Origin: Chara braunii | Lineage: Eukaryota > Streptophyta > Charophyceae > Charales > Characeae | Direction: 5' to 3' | DNA: 20,938 bases | Assembly (NCBI GenBank): GCA_003427395.1 | Contig: BFEA01000587.1 | Coordinates: forward strand, 490,884-511,821 | Part shown: piece after piece, positions 10,340-18,816 of the stretch | Layout: each line of letters starts with the position of its first letter | How positions within the stretch are numbered: position 1 is the stretch's first letter | Notes under the pieces: generated by a model | Told to the model about the DNA's origin: nothing | Seen by the model: the letters and a program-made list of their open reading frames with translations, nothing else | Databases searched by the model: none | Program-made: the position numbers and the translations under genes

Positions 10340-10446
10340 CCCCCCCCCTTCTCTGCTGTGTGTCTGTTTGTTTTTTTTGCTTTCTTTTCTTGGTTTTTCT
10401 TTCTGATTTTCTTTTTCTTGTTGTTGTTCCCCTGTTCCGCGTCGCA
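10340..10446 (+). other. Pyrimidine-rich tract ending in an AG acceptor-like site
   Basis: Starting with nine C bases, about 100 bp are almost all C and T with scattered G, ending in a GCAG followed by AGGAAC. This resembles the end of an intron with an unusually long pyrimidine tract. The frame that follows (EERAAVVSGALAAGHPDLAP...) stays open about 35 codons to a TGA at 10555-10557, and could be a short terminal exon. No upstream exon was found, so the exon reading is weak. The tract itself is certain. Confidence 0.4.
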
Positions 10447-10626
10447 GAGGAACGAGCAGCTGTTGTTAGTGGTGCGCTTGCAGCTGGGCACCCGGATTTA
10501 GCACCCTTCGTGCACCAAGTGCAGGCGCACGACACAAGGGGCATAAGCCCCTGTTGAGATTGACTCTAGTTCAACTCCGTGAGGGGTGGCCGTTCGTTTT
10601 GGACAACGGGGTGCCTCACACAAAAG

Positions 10627-10749
10627 GAAAAGGGTAAAGTAACGGCCATGTACGTGGCCGCGGGCTTTGAGTAGATGGAGGGGGGAGAAAAGTGAAAAGT
10701 AAGGGCCGAGAATGTGGCTGCGGCTGTAGGATAGGTGCAGGAGGGGGGA
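10627..10749. repeat. Tandem duplication, 60 and 63 bp units
   Basis: Unit one (10627-10686) and unit two (10687-10749) both begin GAAAAG, contain AAAGTAA then GGCC, then GTGGC and GCGG, and end GGAGGGGGGA or close to it. Identity is moderate, so this is an old duplication lying just upstream of the hairpin series. Confidence 0.65.
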
Positions 10750-10770
10750 GGTTCTGGAAGGGGGAAAAGA

Positions 10771-10989
10771 CTGCAACTGTTCATTTTGAACAAGTTGCAG
10801 CAATGGTTGGGTACAACCATTCCCTGGAGCATGTGGTTAGCGGGGAAGGCCAGATGCTTCAGGGAATGAAAGACCCTGGTTCCCCTAGGGGAAAAGCAAG
10901 GATAGAGCTCTTGGCTATTGATTTAGATTAAGGGTTAGGAGCACTGTCGAAGTTTGTTTGGCAGTGGGCAAAGCAGCTGCCCACATGCC
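10771..10989. other. Series of strong hairpins upstream of a TATA box
   Basis: Self-complementary segments follow one another. 10771-10800: CTGCAACT plus GTTCA pair with TGAAC plus AGTTGCAG, 13 bp with one bulge and a 3-nt loop. 10802-10821: AATGGTTG/CAACCATT, perfect, GGTA loop. 10819-10832 pairs with 10854-10867 at 13 of 14 positions (ATTCCCTGGAGCAT). 10880-10893: TTCCCCTAGGGGAA, a perfect palindrome. 10960-10989: GGCA plus GTGGGCA pair with TGCCCAC plus TGCC, 11 bp with one bulge and a 7-nt loop. Five such stems in about 220 bp of mixed composition is more than chance would be expected to give, though I have no computed significance. The second and third stems share three bases, so they compete. 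Confidence 0.75.
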
Positions 10990-10999
10990 TTCGGCTGGC

Positions 11000-11007
11000 T
11001 ATAAAAG
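11000..11007 (+). promoter_or_regulatory. TATA box (TATAAAAG), in a hairpin loop
   Basis: A consensus TATAAAAG lies in a GC-richer context. TATAAAA forms the seven-base loop of a six-base stem, GCTGGC (10994-10999) with GTCAGC (11007-11012), one pair being a G-T wobble. Transcription would be expected to start about 25-30 bases downstream, near 11030. This could be the core promoter of an LTR or of a host gene. No confident coding exon follows within 500 bp. Confidence 0.5.
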
Positions 11008-11036
11008 TCAGCTTCCCACCCAGCAGCCTCACACTT

Positions 11037-11087
11037 GTAGCAATGCTGCTGGGGCATTCACTTGTGTGAATGTTGGCTGGCTGCTAC
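11037..11087 (+). other. Hairpin at the expected 5' end of the TATA-driven transcript
   Basis: GTAGCA (11037-11042) pairs with TGCTAC (11082-11087), and inside it CATTCAC (11055-11061) pairs perfectly with GTGAATG (11066-11072) around a TTGT loop. The bases between the two stems are partly complementary. It begins 30 bases after the TATA box, so it would sit at the very start of a transcript. Confidence 0.55.
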
Positions 11088-11157
11088 ATGTTGCTGGAGA
11101 GGGGCGGTGCTGCCGGTGGAAGTGCTGCTAGGGAGGAGAGTGGGGATCGACACTGAA

Positions 11158-11610
11158 GGCGGCAGTGGAGGTAGCCATAGCCACCACTTCACTTTCTGAA
11201 GTGTTGGGGAGGTGTTGCGCGACCATCACGGCGACGACAACCATAATTGGAGAAATGATGGGGAGATGCTGCTCATTTTTTGCGGCAACGACATTTTTTT
11301 TTGTTGACGTACTGCGGGAGTGCTGCCGAATTTTTTCGGTGGCAGCTGTGATTTTTTTGGCAGTGACTCGGAAGTGCTGCCGGATTTTTAGGGCGGCGGC
11401 ATTGATTTTAACGGCAGTGGTGCGGAAGCACTGCCAGTTTTTCACGGCGGTTGCGGCAGTTGCACTTTAAGGGAAGGTGCTGACCGTTTGGCGGCACGAC
11501 AATGTCGATGTTTTTTTTATAAGGTTACGCTGCTAAAATTTTGGCACGACAACGACACTTCAGTTGGGAACTGCTGCTAATGTTTTTTGGCACGGCAGCG
11601 TTATACCGGT
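11158..11610. repeat. Degenerate 54-bp minisatellite
   Basis: Units start near 11158, 11212, 11267, 11320, 11374 and 11428. The two best (11320-11373, 11374-11427) are exactly 54 bp, begin TGCTGCCG, carry a T-rich core then GGCGGC or GGTGGC, and end GCAGTG...CGGAAG. Looser copies continue to about 11610 with TGCTGCTAA-type starts and GGCACGACAA words. Since 54 is a multiple of three, both strands stay open for about 100 codons with an 18-residue period: plus reads CCRIF..AA.I blocks, minus reads KI.AAA.KIRQHF blocks. That openness follows from the repeat and is not evidence of a protein. Confidence 0.7.
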
Positions 11611-12948
11611 TTTGACAGCGCGGCGAGAGGCAACTTCACGCTTTATTGTTTTGTGGTGTGTCGCAACTATGGTGGATTCTAATGGGGCCCAGAGGTTGGG
11701 CTAACGATGGTGCACGTTGGGATTGTGCGGTAGCGATGCGTGGACCGACGGTGTGAAGGTGACACGGAGTGAGTGCTTGTGGCAGTGGCTATTGGAGTTG
11801 AGGCATTTGCAGTTTGCGCCGACTGAACATCTTTATTCTTTTTATGTTTTTTTTTAGGCTCGCGGCATATGCGGTTTGGACCAGGGTCACCTTTAATTTT
11901 TTTTGCGGCACGCAGAGCAAGCGGTTTTGAGTTTTGAATCACCTAGTATTACGACGATGGTGTGGGACCACATTGGGACTATCTGGGTTTATTTTGGGAC
12001 CAGGTGAGACCGATTTTGAGATCAACACCGGCATGTTGGTGTGGCTATTGCGAACGGACGTGGTGATGGGAGGCGGCGTGGACTTGCAATTGGTTGAGAG
12101 TATCCTTGGTGGGGGAAGTACAGTTGGGGCTATGTTGGGGCAGCCTGGGACATTGAGACCACATGAAAATTCATTTGTGGGAACACCCTCCTGGCGGGCT
12201 ATCTCGCTCGAGTTTGTGTGGTCCAACCTCTGGTCACTTGGGCACTTGGAGAAAGACGTGGACCGTCATTTAGGAGAAAGGTCACTACTTATGAGTTGTG
12301 TGGCCCATACTTTTCTACGACGGTCATTTTCCTTTGATTGATATATTACTCGGCTTTCTTTAATGAGGCGGATCAAACTTTACTCAAGGTTAGTCAATAG
12401 AATGACTCAGACTTTTCTTCACACCTGTGTGAACCCACACTTTGCTTGACCCTGTTGTTTTGAACGTTTGAAAGAAAAGGTAAACGAAAGTTGTGCGAGT
12501 CATGCATGTGAATGAAAAAGTCTGACTGGAGTATGAAATTGTGTTGGTTTCCTTTGAACTTGTTTGTTTTTGCTTTGCGGTTTGTGCAGGTAGGTAGAAG
12601 GATGCTTGCAAAGAATATTGATTTGGCTTATTTGAGATGAAGAAAAGGATTGTCCTTTTTCTATCTTTCACCTGCCTGCATGACAAAAGTACTTAAATTT
12701 TGAAGTGAATAATTTCAATGGTGTCGCGAAGAAAAACTTGTGAATATAATGAAGAATGAAAATAAACGGACTTAGTCGTCTCCCAAGGAAAGATCCTTTC
12801 TATCCCGAAGGACCTTATCTACCTATACCTGTCCAAATGATTCTCGTTCTCTGTCTCCTTCGATTTCTTTTCGTTCAAGCTACCCTGAATTCCAAAGAAA
12901 TAAGAATAATTGAGAGTTACTTGCAGTGGACACATCTTCTATCCTTAG
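11611..12948. other. Stretch without a supported gene
   Basis: A plus-strand frame (11934-12341) is open for 135 codons but begins only from TTG and lies in G-rich sequence. A plus-strand frame at 12756-13049 starts with ATG (MKINGLSRLPRKDPFYPEGP...) and contains one hydrophobic run of about 17 residues; it overlaps the exon candidate at 12949 in another frame. Neither shows a known domain. Confidence 0.35.
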
Positions 12949-13128
12949 GAAGCATCTGGGGCGAGGTTCGTTGCTTTAGGAGCCACCCCTATTATCGACC
13001 CGGAGTGGACCGTTGTACAGAGGGGTATTTGCCAATTCGGTGGAGATGACCCAACTTATGAAATCCGAGTTTTGTGCTCGGACGAGGAGGAGTACCCCAG
13101 ACCACTTCCTAGAGGGAGAGGCATGTAA
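12949..13128 (+). CDS. Possible terminal exon of an unknown gene
   Basis: Directly after an acceptor-like TCTATCCTTAG, a frame of 59 codons plus TAA begins in phase 0. It reads EASGARFVALGATPIIDPEW and later GGDDPTYEIRVLCSDEEEYP, ending RPLPRGRGM. The residue mix is protein-like and the only upstream stop in this frame is the TAG of the acceptor itself, as expected for an exon edge. I found no convincing upstream exon. Two other AG sites (after TTGCAG and after GCTTTAG) could serve instead. I do not recognise the family, and the following element at 13199 may have displaced the rest of the locus. Confidence 0.3.
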   Translation, partial: EASGARFVALGATPIIDPEWTVVQRGICQFGGDDPTYEIRVLCSDEEEYPRPLPRGRGM

Positions 13129-13198
13129 CACTTCAAGCAATGCTCCTGCTCAAGAATCATTCGCAAAGTAGTTTGTCATCCGAAAAAAATGCACAAGT

Positions 13199-13608
13199 GG
13201 TTAACGGGGACCCCCACTTTTTGGCCCTGGGTAACGATGAATGATCCTGAAATTAGGGTTTCGGGGTCAAATTTTGTGTTTTTTTTTAATTTTATTTTTT
13301 GCCTGTTTTTGTTTTAGGACAAGCTTTCTGTGGGTCAAATTTGATGTCATTTGGGTTATTAGAATTTGACAATTTGTGTTGTTGATCATCCTGAAAATCC
13401 TGAAATTTTGATGAAGTTATTTTTTGGTAAAATTGCCTGAAAATGCACTTTTGAGTTACTGTTTTATGTGTTTTTATTTTATTTTTTTGGTATTTTTTTT
13501 ATAATGTGTTAGTAAGAAGTGCACTCTATAGATTGGTGTGAAGTTTGCTTGGGAAGGGCTTTATGGTTTTCTTATAAATTGAGGTGACAAATGGGGGGTC
13601 GGTTAACC
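13199..13608. repeat. Inverted-ended non-autonomous element, copy A (about 410 bp)
   Basis: The left end reads GGTTAACGGGGACCCCCACT. The right end, read on the other strand, is GGTTAACCGACCCCCCATTT, giving an imperfect terminal inverted repeat of about 20 bp. The interior is T-rich, with no open frame. Its left half is similar to copy B at 15178, including the shared words CCTGTTTT, GACAAG or GTCAAG, GTCAAATTTG or GCCAAGTTTG, and TTTGAC or TTGAC. No target duplication is evident at the edges chosen, so the true ends may differ by a few bases. Confidence 0.6.
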
Positions 13609-14091
13609 TTTTCTTAAAAATTAGAAACTGATGAAGACAGATATGTGTGTCTAATCTTAAGTCGACGATAGGTGGAATGAATAACGTTGGCAGCGCGTCT
13701 CATCAAGTCAAAACTAAGGCAGACCGATTACCTTGTCGGCTGCATCACTGTTATTCTCAGTAAGTCAACTCCTTGTTGACGGTTGTTTGATTGTTTCGTG
13801 GTGTTCGACCTGAGGTGGTCGGATTGTATTTTGATCTTGTCATAATGAATGTATCAAGTGAAAATTCAATTTCTTTTAGTTATCATTTGAGATTGGACAT
13901 ACCATCCTATCGACTACGGTCGATTCCTTTCGATGTAACTATGTATGGTTGTTGTAATTTTCGCTTGATTGTGTAACTAAGGGACTAGGATAAATATTTG
14001 GGTTTCACGCTTGGTTGAGACCGTCCTAGTTGACCGGCGTCCGCTTCGCACCTAGGAGATCAGCGCCCTAGGAACGGACGACGTTCGGGTT

Positions 14092-14111
14092 CGCTTGGCG
14101 TTAACCAAGCG
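14092..14111. other. Hairpin CGCTTGG/CCAAGCG
   Basis: A perfect 7-bp stem with a 6-base GTTAA-containing loop (CGTTAA) lies in the GC-rich upstream part of the LTR-like promoter region, next to two CCTAGG words (14051, 14067). Confidence 0.6.
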
Positions 14112-14168
14112 TATCTATACTACAGCGAACGAGCAAACGCCCTCGGCTGACCTACCTCTACGATTGCA

Positions 14169-14176
14169 TATAAAAA
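14169..14176 (+). promoter_or_regulatory. TATA box of an LTR-like region
   Basis: TATAAAAA stands at the 3' end of a roughly 450-bp gene-free segment (about 13775-14222) and is followed 50 bases later by CTTAACA and then GTGGTGACAACCCC. This arrangement (U3-like region, TATA, short R/U5, a terminal CA, then a TGG-starting primer-site-like word) resembles an LTR junction. I could not match the primer site to a particular tRNA and no second LTR copy lies in the window, so this could be a solo or truncated LTR or simply a promoter-like word. Confidence 0.3.
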
Positions 14177-14404
14177 CTTTCGCACGTGGGTCAGTAGCTC
14201 GGTAGGGATACACCCTTAACAGTGGTGACAACCCCTTAGGGAAGGAAAGCTTATACCTCGCGGAAACCTATTCTGTCGTAGAGGACCGCGGGATGTACAG
14301 CCGGCGCACCCGGCTAGAGCGGCGAAGGAGCGACGCGACCTCGGTTGTCTTGGCGGCTCGAGGGATTATCTACGTCGTTCCCGAGTTGTCTCTTGGTTTC
14401 GTTT

Positions 14405-15173
14405 TGTTTACTCCGGCGTGACAAGGCCGAGAGGGCTCTCTCGTTTGCAAAAATGCGGGAGCCGATGCGCACGACAACGTTATACAGATGGGCATCAAGC
14501 AAGATATCTGAGAGCACGTCTTCGAACTTCGGCATCGAGACTCGGAGGTCTTCGGGGTTGAAGGTTGTCATGAACATTACAAACCCCATATTGGTTGTGT
14601 AGCTCGACAAGATTGCCATGCTTACTGGACGTCGGTTATTGCACGTTACTTCCCTAATTGCATTGGCACCATCCACTGCACGCATGTATACGTTTACAAG
14701 TCCGCCAATGTTGACAAGCCTGTTGGATAACTACGACGACGGAAAAAAATAGTTCTCGATCATTACCCAAGTAGTGGCGGATGTCGACATGAGGATTCTC
14801 GACGTCTTCGTCGGCTACTCGGGGAGCGTCCATGACCAGCAAGTATTATGAAACTCCTCTCTTTTTCAACACGCCAAGACGACACCTATTGATTGCGGAA
14901 CCAGTGCAACTGTCTGGAGGGGTGTCAAGAACTAGGTACCTACTCGGGGACAACAACTACTCACCTACAACATGGATGGTGGTCCCCTAAGACAACCGAC
15001 ATTGTTTTTTTTTACACCCGAAAAAAAGAACAATAAGAGAAGTCGTCGAGGGGGCTTTCGGCAGGCTGAAGGAGAAGTGGAGGTTTTTTTTTCATCATAA
15101 GACGAACATGGACAACCTCCCTCAACAATGTGTTGTCCTGTACATCATCCACAATCTTCTACTTAAAGTCCTT
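14405..15173 (+). pseudogene. PIF/Harbinger DDE transposase, decayed
   Basis: A cut-and-paste DNA transposase is recognisable across three plus-strand frames. Frame one (to about 14602) carries TTLYRWASSKISESTSSNFG, the helical region before the catalytic core. Frame two (about 14655-14890) carries FPNCIGTIHCTHVYVYK, then FSIITQVVADVDMRILDVFV and GYSGSVHDQQVL. Frame three carries LLGDNNYSPTTWMVVP, then VVEGAFGRLKEKWRF and NMDNLPQQCVVLYIIHN. The catalytic set is partly visible: the first Asp position (family IDGTH or IDCTH) reads His (codon CAC, 14674-14676), the second Asp is GAC at 14949-14951, and the Glu is GAG at 15048-15050. Two frameshifts and about five in-frame stops (for example before LDKIAML, within DKPVG*, before NSSLF, after MVVP) make it non-functional. 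The expected Myb-like partner ORF was not found. The inverted-ended elements at 13199 and 15178 lie on either side, and the latter begins within a few bases of the coding end. Confidence 0.88.
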
Positions 15174-15177
15174 AAGC

Positions 15178-15405
15178 GGTTAACAGGGACTCCCACTTTT
15201 CAACCCTGGTTAACCCCCTTAACCTTGAAAAATGCATTGGAGATAATTTTTTAAAGTTTTTTCTGTTTTTTTTTTCCCTGTTTTATTTTTGGTCAAGGTC
15301 TGTGTGTGCCAAGTTTGGTGTTTGTTGGGGCTTCGAGTTGACTGTTTTGGCTAGCCCTAAAAAATTGTTAGACAAGTGGTCTGAAATTTGAAGCCTCCGT
15401 TAACC
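15178..15405. repeat. Inverted-ended non-autonomous element, copy B (about 228 bp)
   Basis: The left end is GGTTAACAGGGACTCCCACT and the right end, read on the other strand, is GGTTAACGGAGGCTTCAAAT. The inverted match extends two bases further out (GC before GGTTAAC on both sides). The interior is T-rich and homologous to the left half of copy A. It lies immediately after the Harbinger coding relic, so its outer end could equally be the terminal repeat of that transposon. Confidence 0.55.
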
Positions 15406-15677
15406 GCCTCTCTCAAAGTCGGTACACCGTTCGATGACGCGGTGTTGCTTAAACCAGATGAAAAAGAGAATCAGGTTCGTGTCCATTTCGGGTTGCAAAA
15501 TCGTATAGAACCCGTCTCACAGTCCGACGCAATTTACGCGATTTTTTTTTTGCGTAATGCTCTCCATATGGAGAACGGTTTCTCCATTAGTGTCCACCTT
15601 GTAATAACGCACCTCGTGCCTTGTGATGTTTTTCATAAAATCGTATTCGCGATCGTTCTCTACCCCGAGATGATGTC

Positions 15678-16243
15678 TCAATTCATAGTACGTGATTGTT
15701 CGCCTGAGGACTCATCCACTAAGCGCCACGTGGATGTCAATGCTCGTGCACCCAGTCTCCCTACAGCCTCGATATATGTGAATGTCCTCACGCCGTCTTC
15801 TGCTACAAGCGCCATGTCGAAAGTGTAATCACACTAAAAAACAAGCGCCCATCTCAACAAATGCGCACCTTCTGCCCCGTTGTACGTCGCCCTCACAAAA
15901 TAAAAAACAGGAGACGACGCTACAGTCTTGCCAATGTCGACTGCCACTGAGCTCAATTCACTCGCACACCCGCCGTTTTTTGTCCCATATGCCAACTTCC
16001 CTTCGCTCACCCCCACACATTTTTTTTGTCTGTAGATGCACCAAAACCGCACAACCACGCTTGCCATTCACAACCCCAGCAAACGACAACCCACACTTGC
16101 GGACATCTTCGACGTGCAGTCGCACCCTCACTTGCGAGCCGTCAGAGCCCGATCTAACAGTGGTTAGGCCAAGCATGTCTCTGCACAGCGTAGGGTCGTG
16201 GTAAGTTTTAAAGTGACATTCTATTGTATTGAATGTGCACGTC
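15678..16243 (-). pseudogene. Frameshifted coding remnant, family unknown
   Basis: On the minus strand a frame opens near 16241 after TAATAG and reads ...FKTYHDPTLCRDMLGLTTVR..., then SFAGVVNGKRGCAVLVHLQT. At a run of eight A bases (plus-strand T run, 16020-16027) the protein-like reading moves by one base into a second frame: CVGVSEGKLAYGTKNGGCAS..., then IGKTVASSPVFYFVRATYNG. This crosses one TAG (15834-15836) and continues MALVAEDGVRTFTYIEAVGR... to a TGA at 15678-15680. The combined length is about 185 codons. A single homopolymer slip plus one stop fits a young pseudogene, or an assembly error plus one stop. No signal peptide, membrane segment or catalytic motif is evident and I do not recognise it. 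A weaker continuation below 15678 (RRTVRRVLYDFATRNGHEPD, about 15500) suggests the gene once extended further, in other frames. It faces the Harbinger relic and may belong to a different element or to a host gene. Confidence 0.45.
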
Positions 16244-17612
16244 TATTAAAAGTTCATACAGGCTAGAGCCATCGAAAGACAGTGACATTCCGTCGATGCA
16301 AACCAATCGATAAACAACAAGGGACGAAAAAAATTAAAAGATATGAAATCGCTCTAAATTACGACGACATAAATCCAAGAATCTTTTTTTTTGCCATGCC
16401 ACAAATATACTGATCAAAAGGACATGGTGTATCTTCCCTACACTAACAAGACTACAATGTAACATGCGAAAAATAAATAAATTAATTAAAACCCAACCAC
16501 CCAAACGTCCGACCCGTCGTCCATGGCACCAGCAAACGACATCAAAGGGCAGAAAATGCCATAAGCCCATCGGCGCCATATCCACCATCGTCTTCCTTAT
16601 GACACTGCAAGTAAAACTTGACTATCAGTCTCTTGCCAACGCCGATGCGATCTTTAAAAACCTATGACACAACATATGTTGAGCGACGTTAAAGACCTCA
16701 CATAAATTTCTTGTGTTTTCACCTCCCTATCCATTATATCGTGCTGCCTCTGAAGCACCTCACATTATCGCTAAGTCCACGGATCCGACGACAATGGTGG
16801 TACTAGTGGTTCAAACATTCAAATTAACAAAAAATATATAATTAGTTTATACACTGTATTTATTATCTATAAATTATAATTTTTTATTAAATTTTAAAAT
16901 TACAAATACTATTAGTTAGTTCTTACTTTTACTATTGATAAAAATAAAAATAAAAATAAAGGAATAAAAATCAAAATTATTTACAACCACTATTTTTTTC
17001 GCCCATACTTAACATTAGTATATAGAGACCACTACACTCTGTCAAAAAGGACCATGAACTTTTTTACAAGGCATGTGCTCAATCTTTCTCCATTCTCTTT
17101 CTTCACCACTTATTTTGACTAGTGCTTAACAGTATAGGAGGTGTGTATTTCGTCTTTTTCCCCTTTAAAATTAAACCCCTTGGCACAAAAATAAAATAAA
17201 AATCATTATCATCTACAACAACAATGCATAATTTTTTCCTAAAGGTTCCTACAACCATTGGTTGTTACGCAATGTCTTTTACACCAGATCATCGTTAGTC
17301 ATCCATTAAAAAAAAAAAAGTTCATGCTTTTGAGAAGGCATGTGTTTTCTCAAAGACACATGAAAAAATATCATTTAAAAAATGTATTATTGATTAACTA
17401 GTATGTTTGCTACTACATGAAAAATATTTTGTTAGTCATCATATAAATGGAGGGACTCCAGACAAAGTTTTTTTTCTATTTTCGTTCCATAAAAAAATTA
17501 TCCTTTTCAAAATTTAAATTCCTATTTACCAATGTATGTATCATGACATTAAGATTTATTCTACATGAAACATATTAAAAATGATCGATGTGATATTCAA
17601 TATATGAATTTC

Positions 17613-17760
17613 ATGCCAAGATTCACTAGTGTACTAGTGTTTCACCCTACACCTCCTTTGGATTTGACACAAAATAAAGTGAGAGCCATTTTCTATCATT
17701 AGTCAACATATTGCATGTTTTTTTATGTCGAGATTCATCAATGTACTTGTGTTTCACCCT
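17613..17760. repeat. Direct duplication of a 36-bp word, 112 bp apart
   Basis: Positions 17613-17648 and 17725-17760 share ATG.C.AGATTCA, then GTACT(A/T)GTGTTTCACCCT, at roughly 85 percent identity. Both are followed by AC or CT-rich sequence, suggesting a partial tandem duplication with a 112-bp period. Confidence 0.7.
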
Positions 17761-18079
17761 CTTGCTCTTTAAATCACCCTAAATGAACAATTGTCCCTTC
17801 ATCGCTTATTCAAGTGAAAACAATACTACTTGTACTATGACACCATGTAGTTATATTTTGCTCCATCTTTGAAGCATACCAAAATGAAGCCTCATACACT
17901 ATAAAAGTCATAGATATCTTATTATCTTAATTCTTTCTCATTAAGTCTTCCTTTTTTTTTTCCCCTTCTTACCATTATGGTAACTAAGTTATTTGGGAAA
18001 CACAACAAACTACTTCAAACAAGTTTCCTTTCTTTATGATATACTGCGTAGGTCTTAATTTCGATTACTTAAACCACTA

Positions 18080-18146
18080 CTACCCCCGACCCTATTTTAA
18101 CGAACCTACATATTTTATTTTTGGTCTCTACCCCCGAGCCTATTTT
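18080..18146. repeat. Short direct repeat, 48-bp period
   Basis: CTACCCCCGACCCTATTTT at 18080 recurs as CTACCCCCGAGCCTATTTT at 18128, with one mismatch in 19. Confidence 0.8.
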
Positions 18147-18780
18147 TTCAAGTGTCTTAACAACACACTTGCTTTTCCCACAACTCTGAGAACGTCAAAG
18201 ACAAGAGCAAATGTAAGAAAAAAAAGAAAAGAGGTAGGGGGTGCGGGCAGGGGAAGACAAACTGCATAAGTAGGGGAGTTGTACTTCTAACAGGTAAGAT
18301 ACTCCTATAGTGGCTAAATGTCGATACACAATTTTTTTTTTTTTCCTGTCTTTCTTTTTTTGAGTTATAGTTGTGGCATCTTTCCATGTTCAAGTGGAAG
18401 ATTCGTTTTCACTTTGCAGATTTCGTGAGGAGAGGAGAGAGGTCTCGTTTGCCAGAAACACCTAAGGGTTTCGATCCACTACTCACCAAATGTGCACACT
18501 GAAAATTAATCTTCTCTTAGGACACAACAATATACACGACCATAATTCTTGTATTTTATGCACTTAGAGAGTGGTCCGGTGAGGCCGAATATGACACAAG
18601 TCGGCTCAGTGCATATCTCCAGTTGAACTTTGTATCCCGACCAAATTTAGTGAAAAATGTGCAAGTGTGTGCTATTATTAAAAAAAAAAAAAAAAGGTAC
18701 ACCATTAAAACTGCAGTATCTTCACGAATGCACCTAAGGGCATGTAGTGTGTTAGGAAAAGCTAAAAAAAAAAAACACAG

Positions 18781-18816
18781 GTTGACAGTCTCTTGCCGAT
18801 GAGCGAGATTGTCAAC
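18781..18816. other. Hairpin, 12-bp arms
   Basis: GTTGACAGTCTC and GAGATTGTCAAC pair at 11 of 12 positions plus one G-T wobble, around a 12-nt loop. The word CAACATGT follows twice (18814 and 18830). Confidence 0.7.

Noticed and set aside
10552-11090. Complete LTR retrotransposon
   Set aside because: A TG start and a TATA box are present, but there is no second LTR, primer site, polypurine tract or reverse transcriptase sequence.
11128-11470. Two opposite repeat-protein-like frames of about 100 codons
   Set aside because: Both follow mechanically from the 54-bp repeat period, which is a multiple of three.
11934-12341. Plus-strand open frame of 135 codons
   Set aside because: It starts from TTG in G-rich DNA, has no domain, and no splice partner was found.
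13626-13660. CTGATGA word suggesting a hammerhead ribozyme core
   Set aside because: A short stem follows (AGACA/TGTCT), but the required GAAA after it and the flanking stems are missing.
14314-14685. Minus-strand open frame of 123 codons
   Set aside because: It is the shadow of the plus-strand Harbinger transposase, which has clear family motifs.
15388-15828. Plus-strand open frame of 146 codons
   Set aside because: It begins from TTG inside the end of the inverted-ended element and runs opposite to the minus-strand coding remnant, which reads more like protein.
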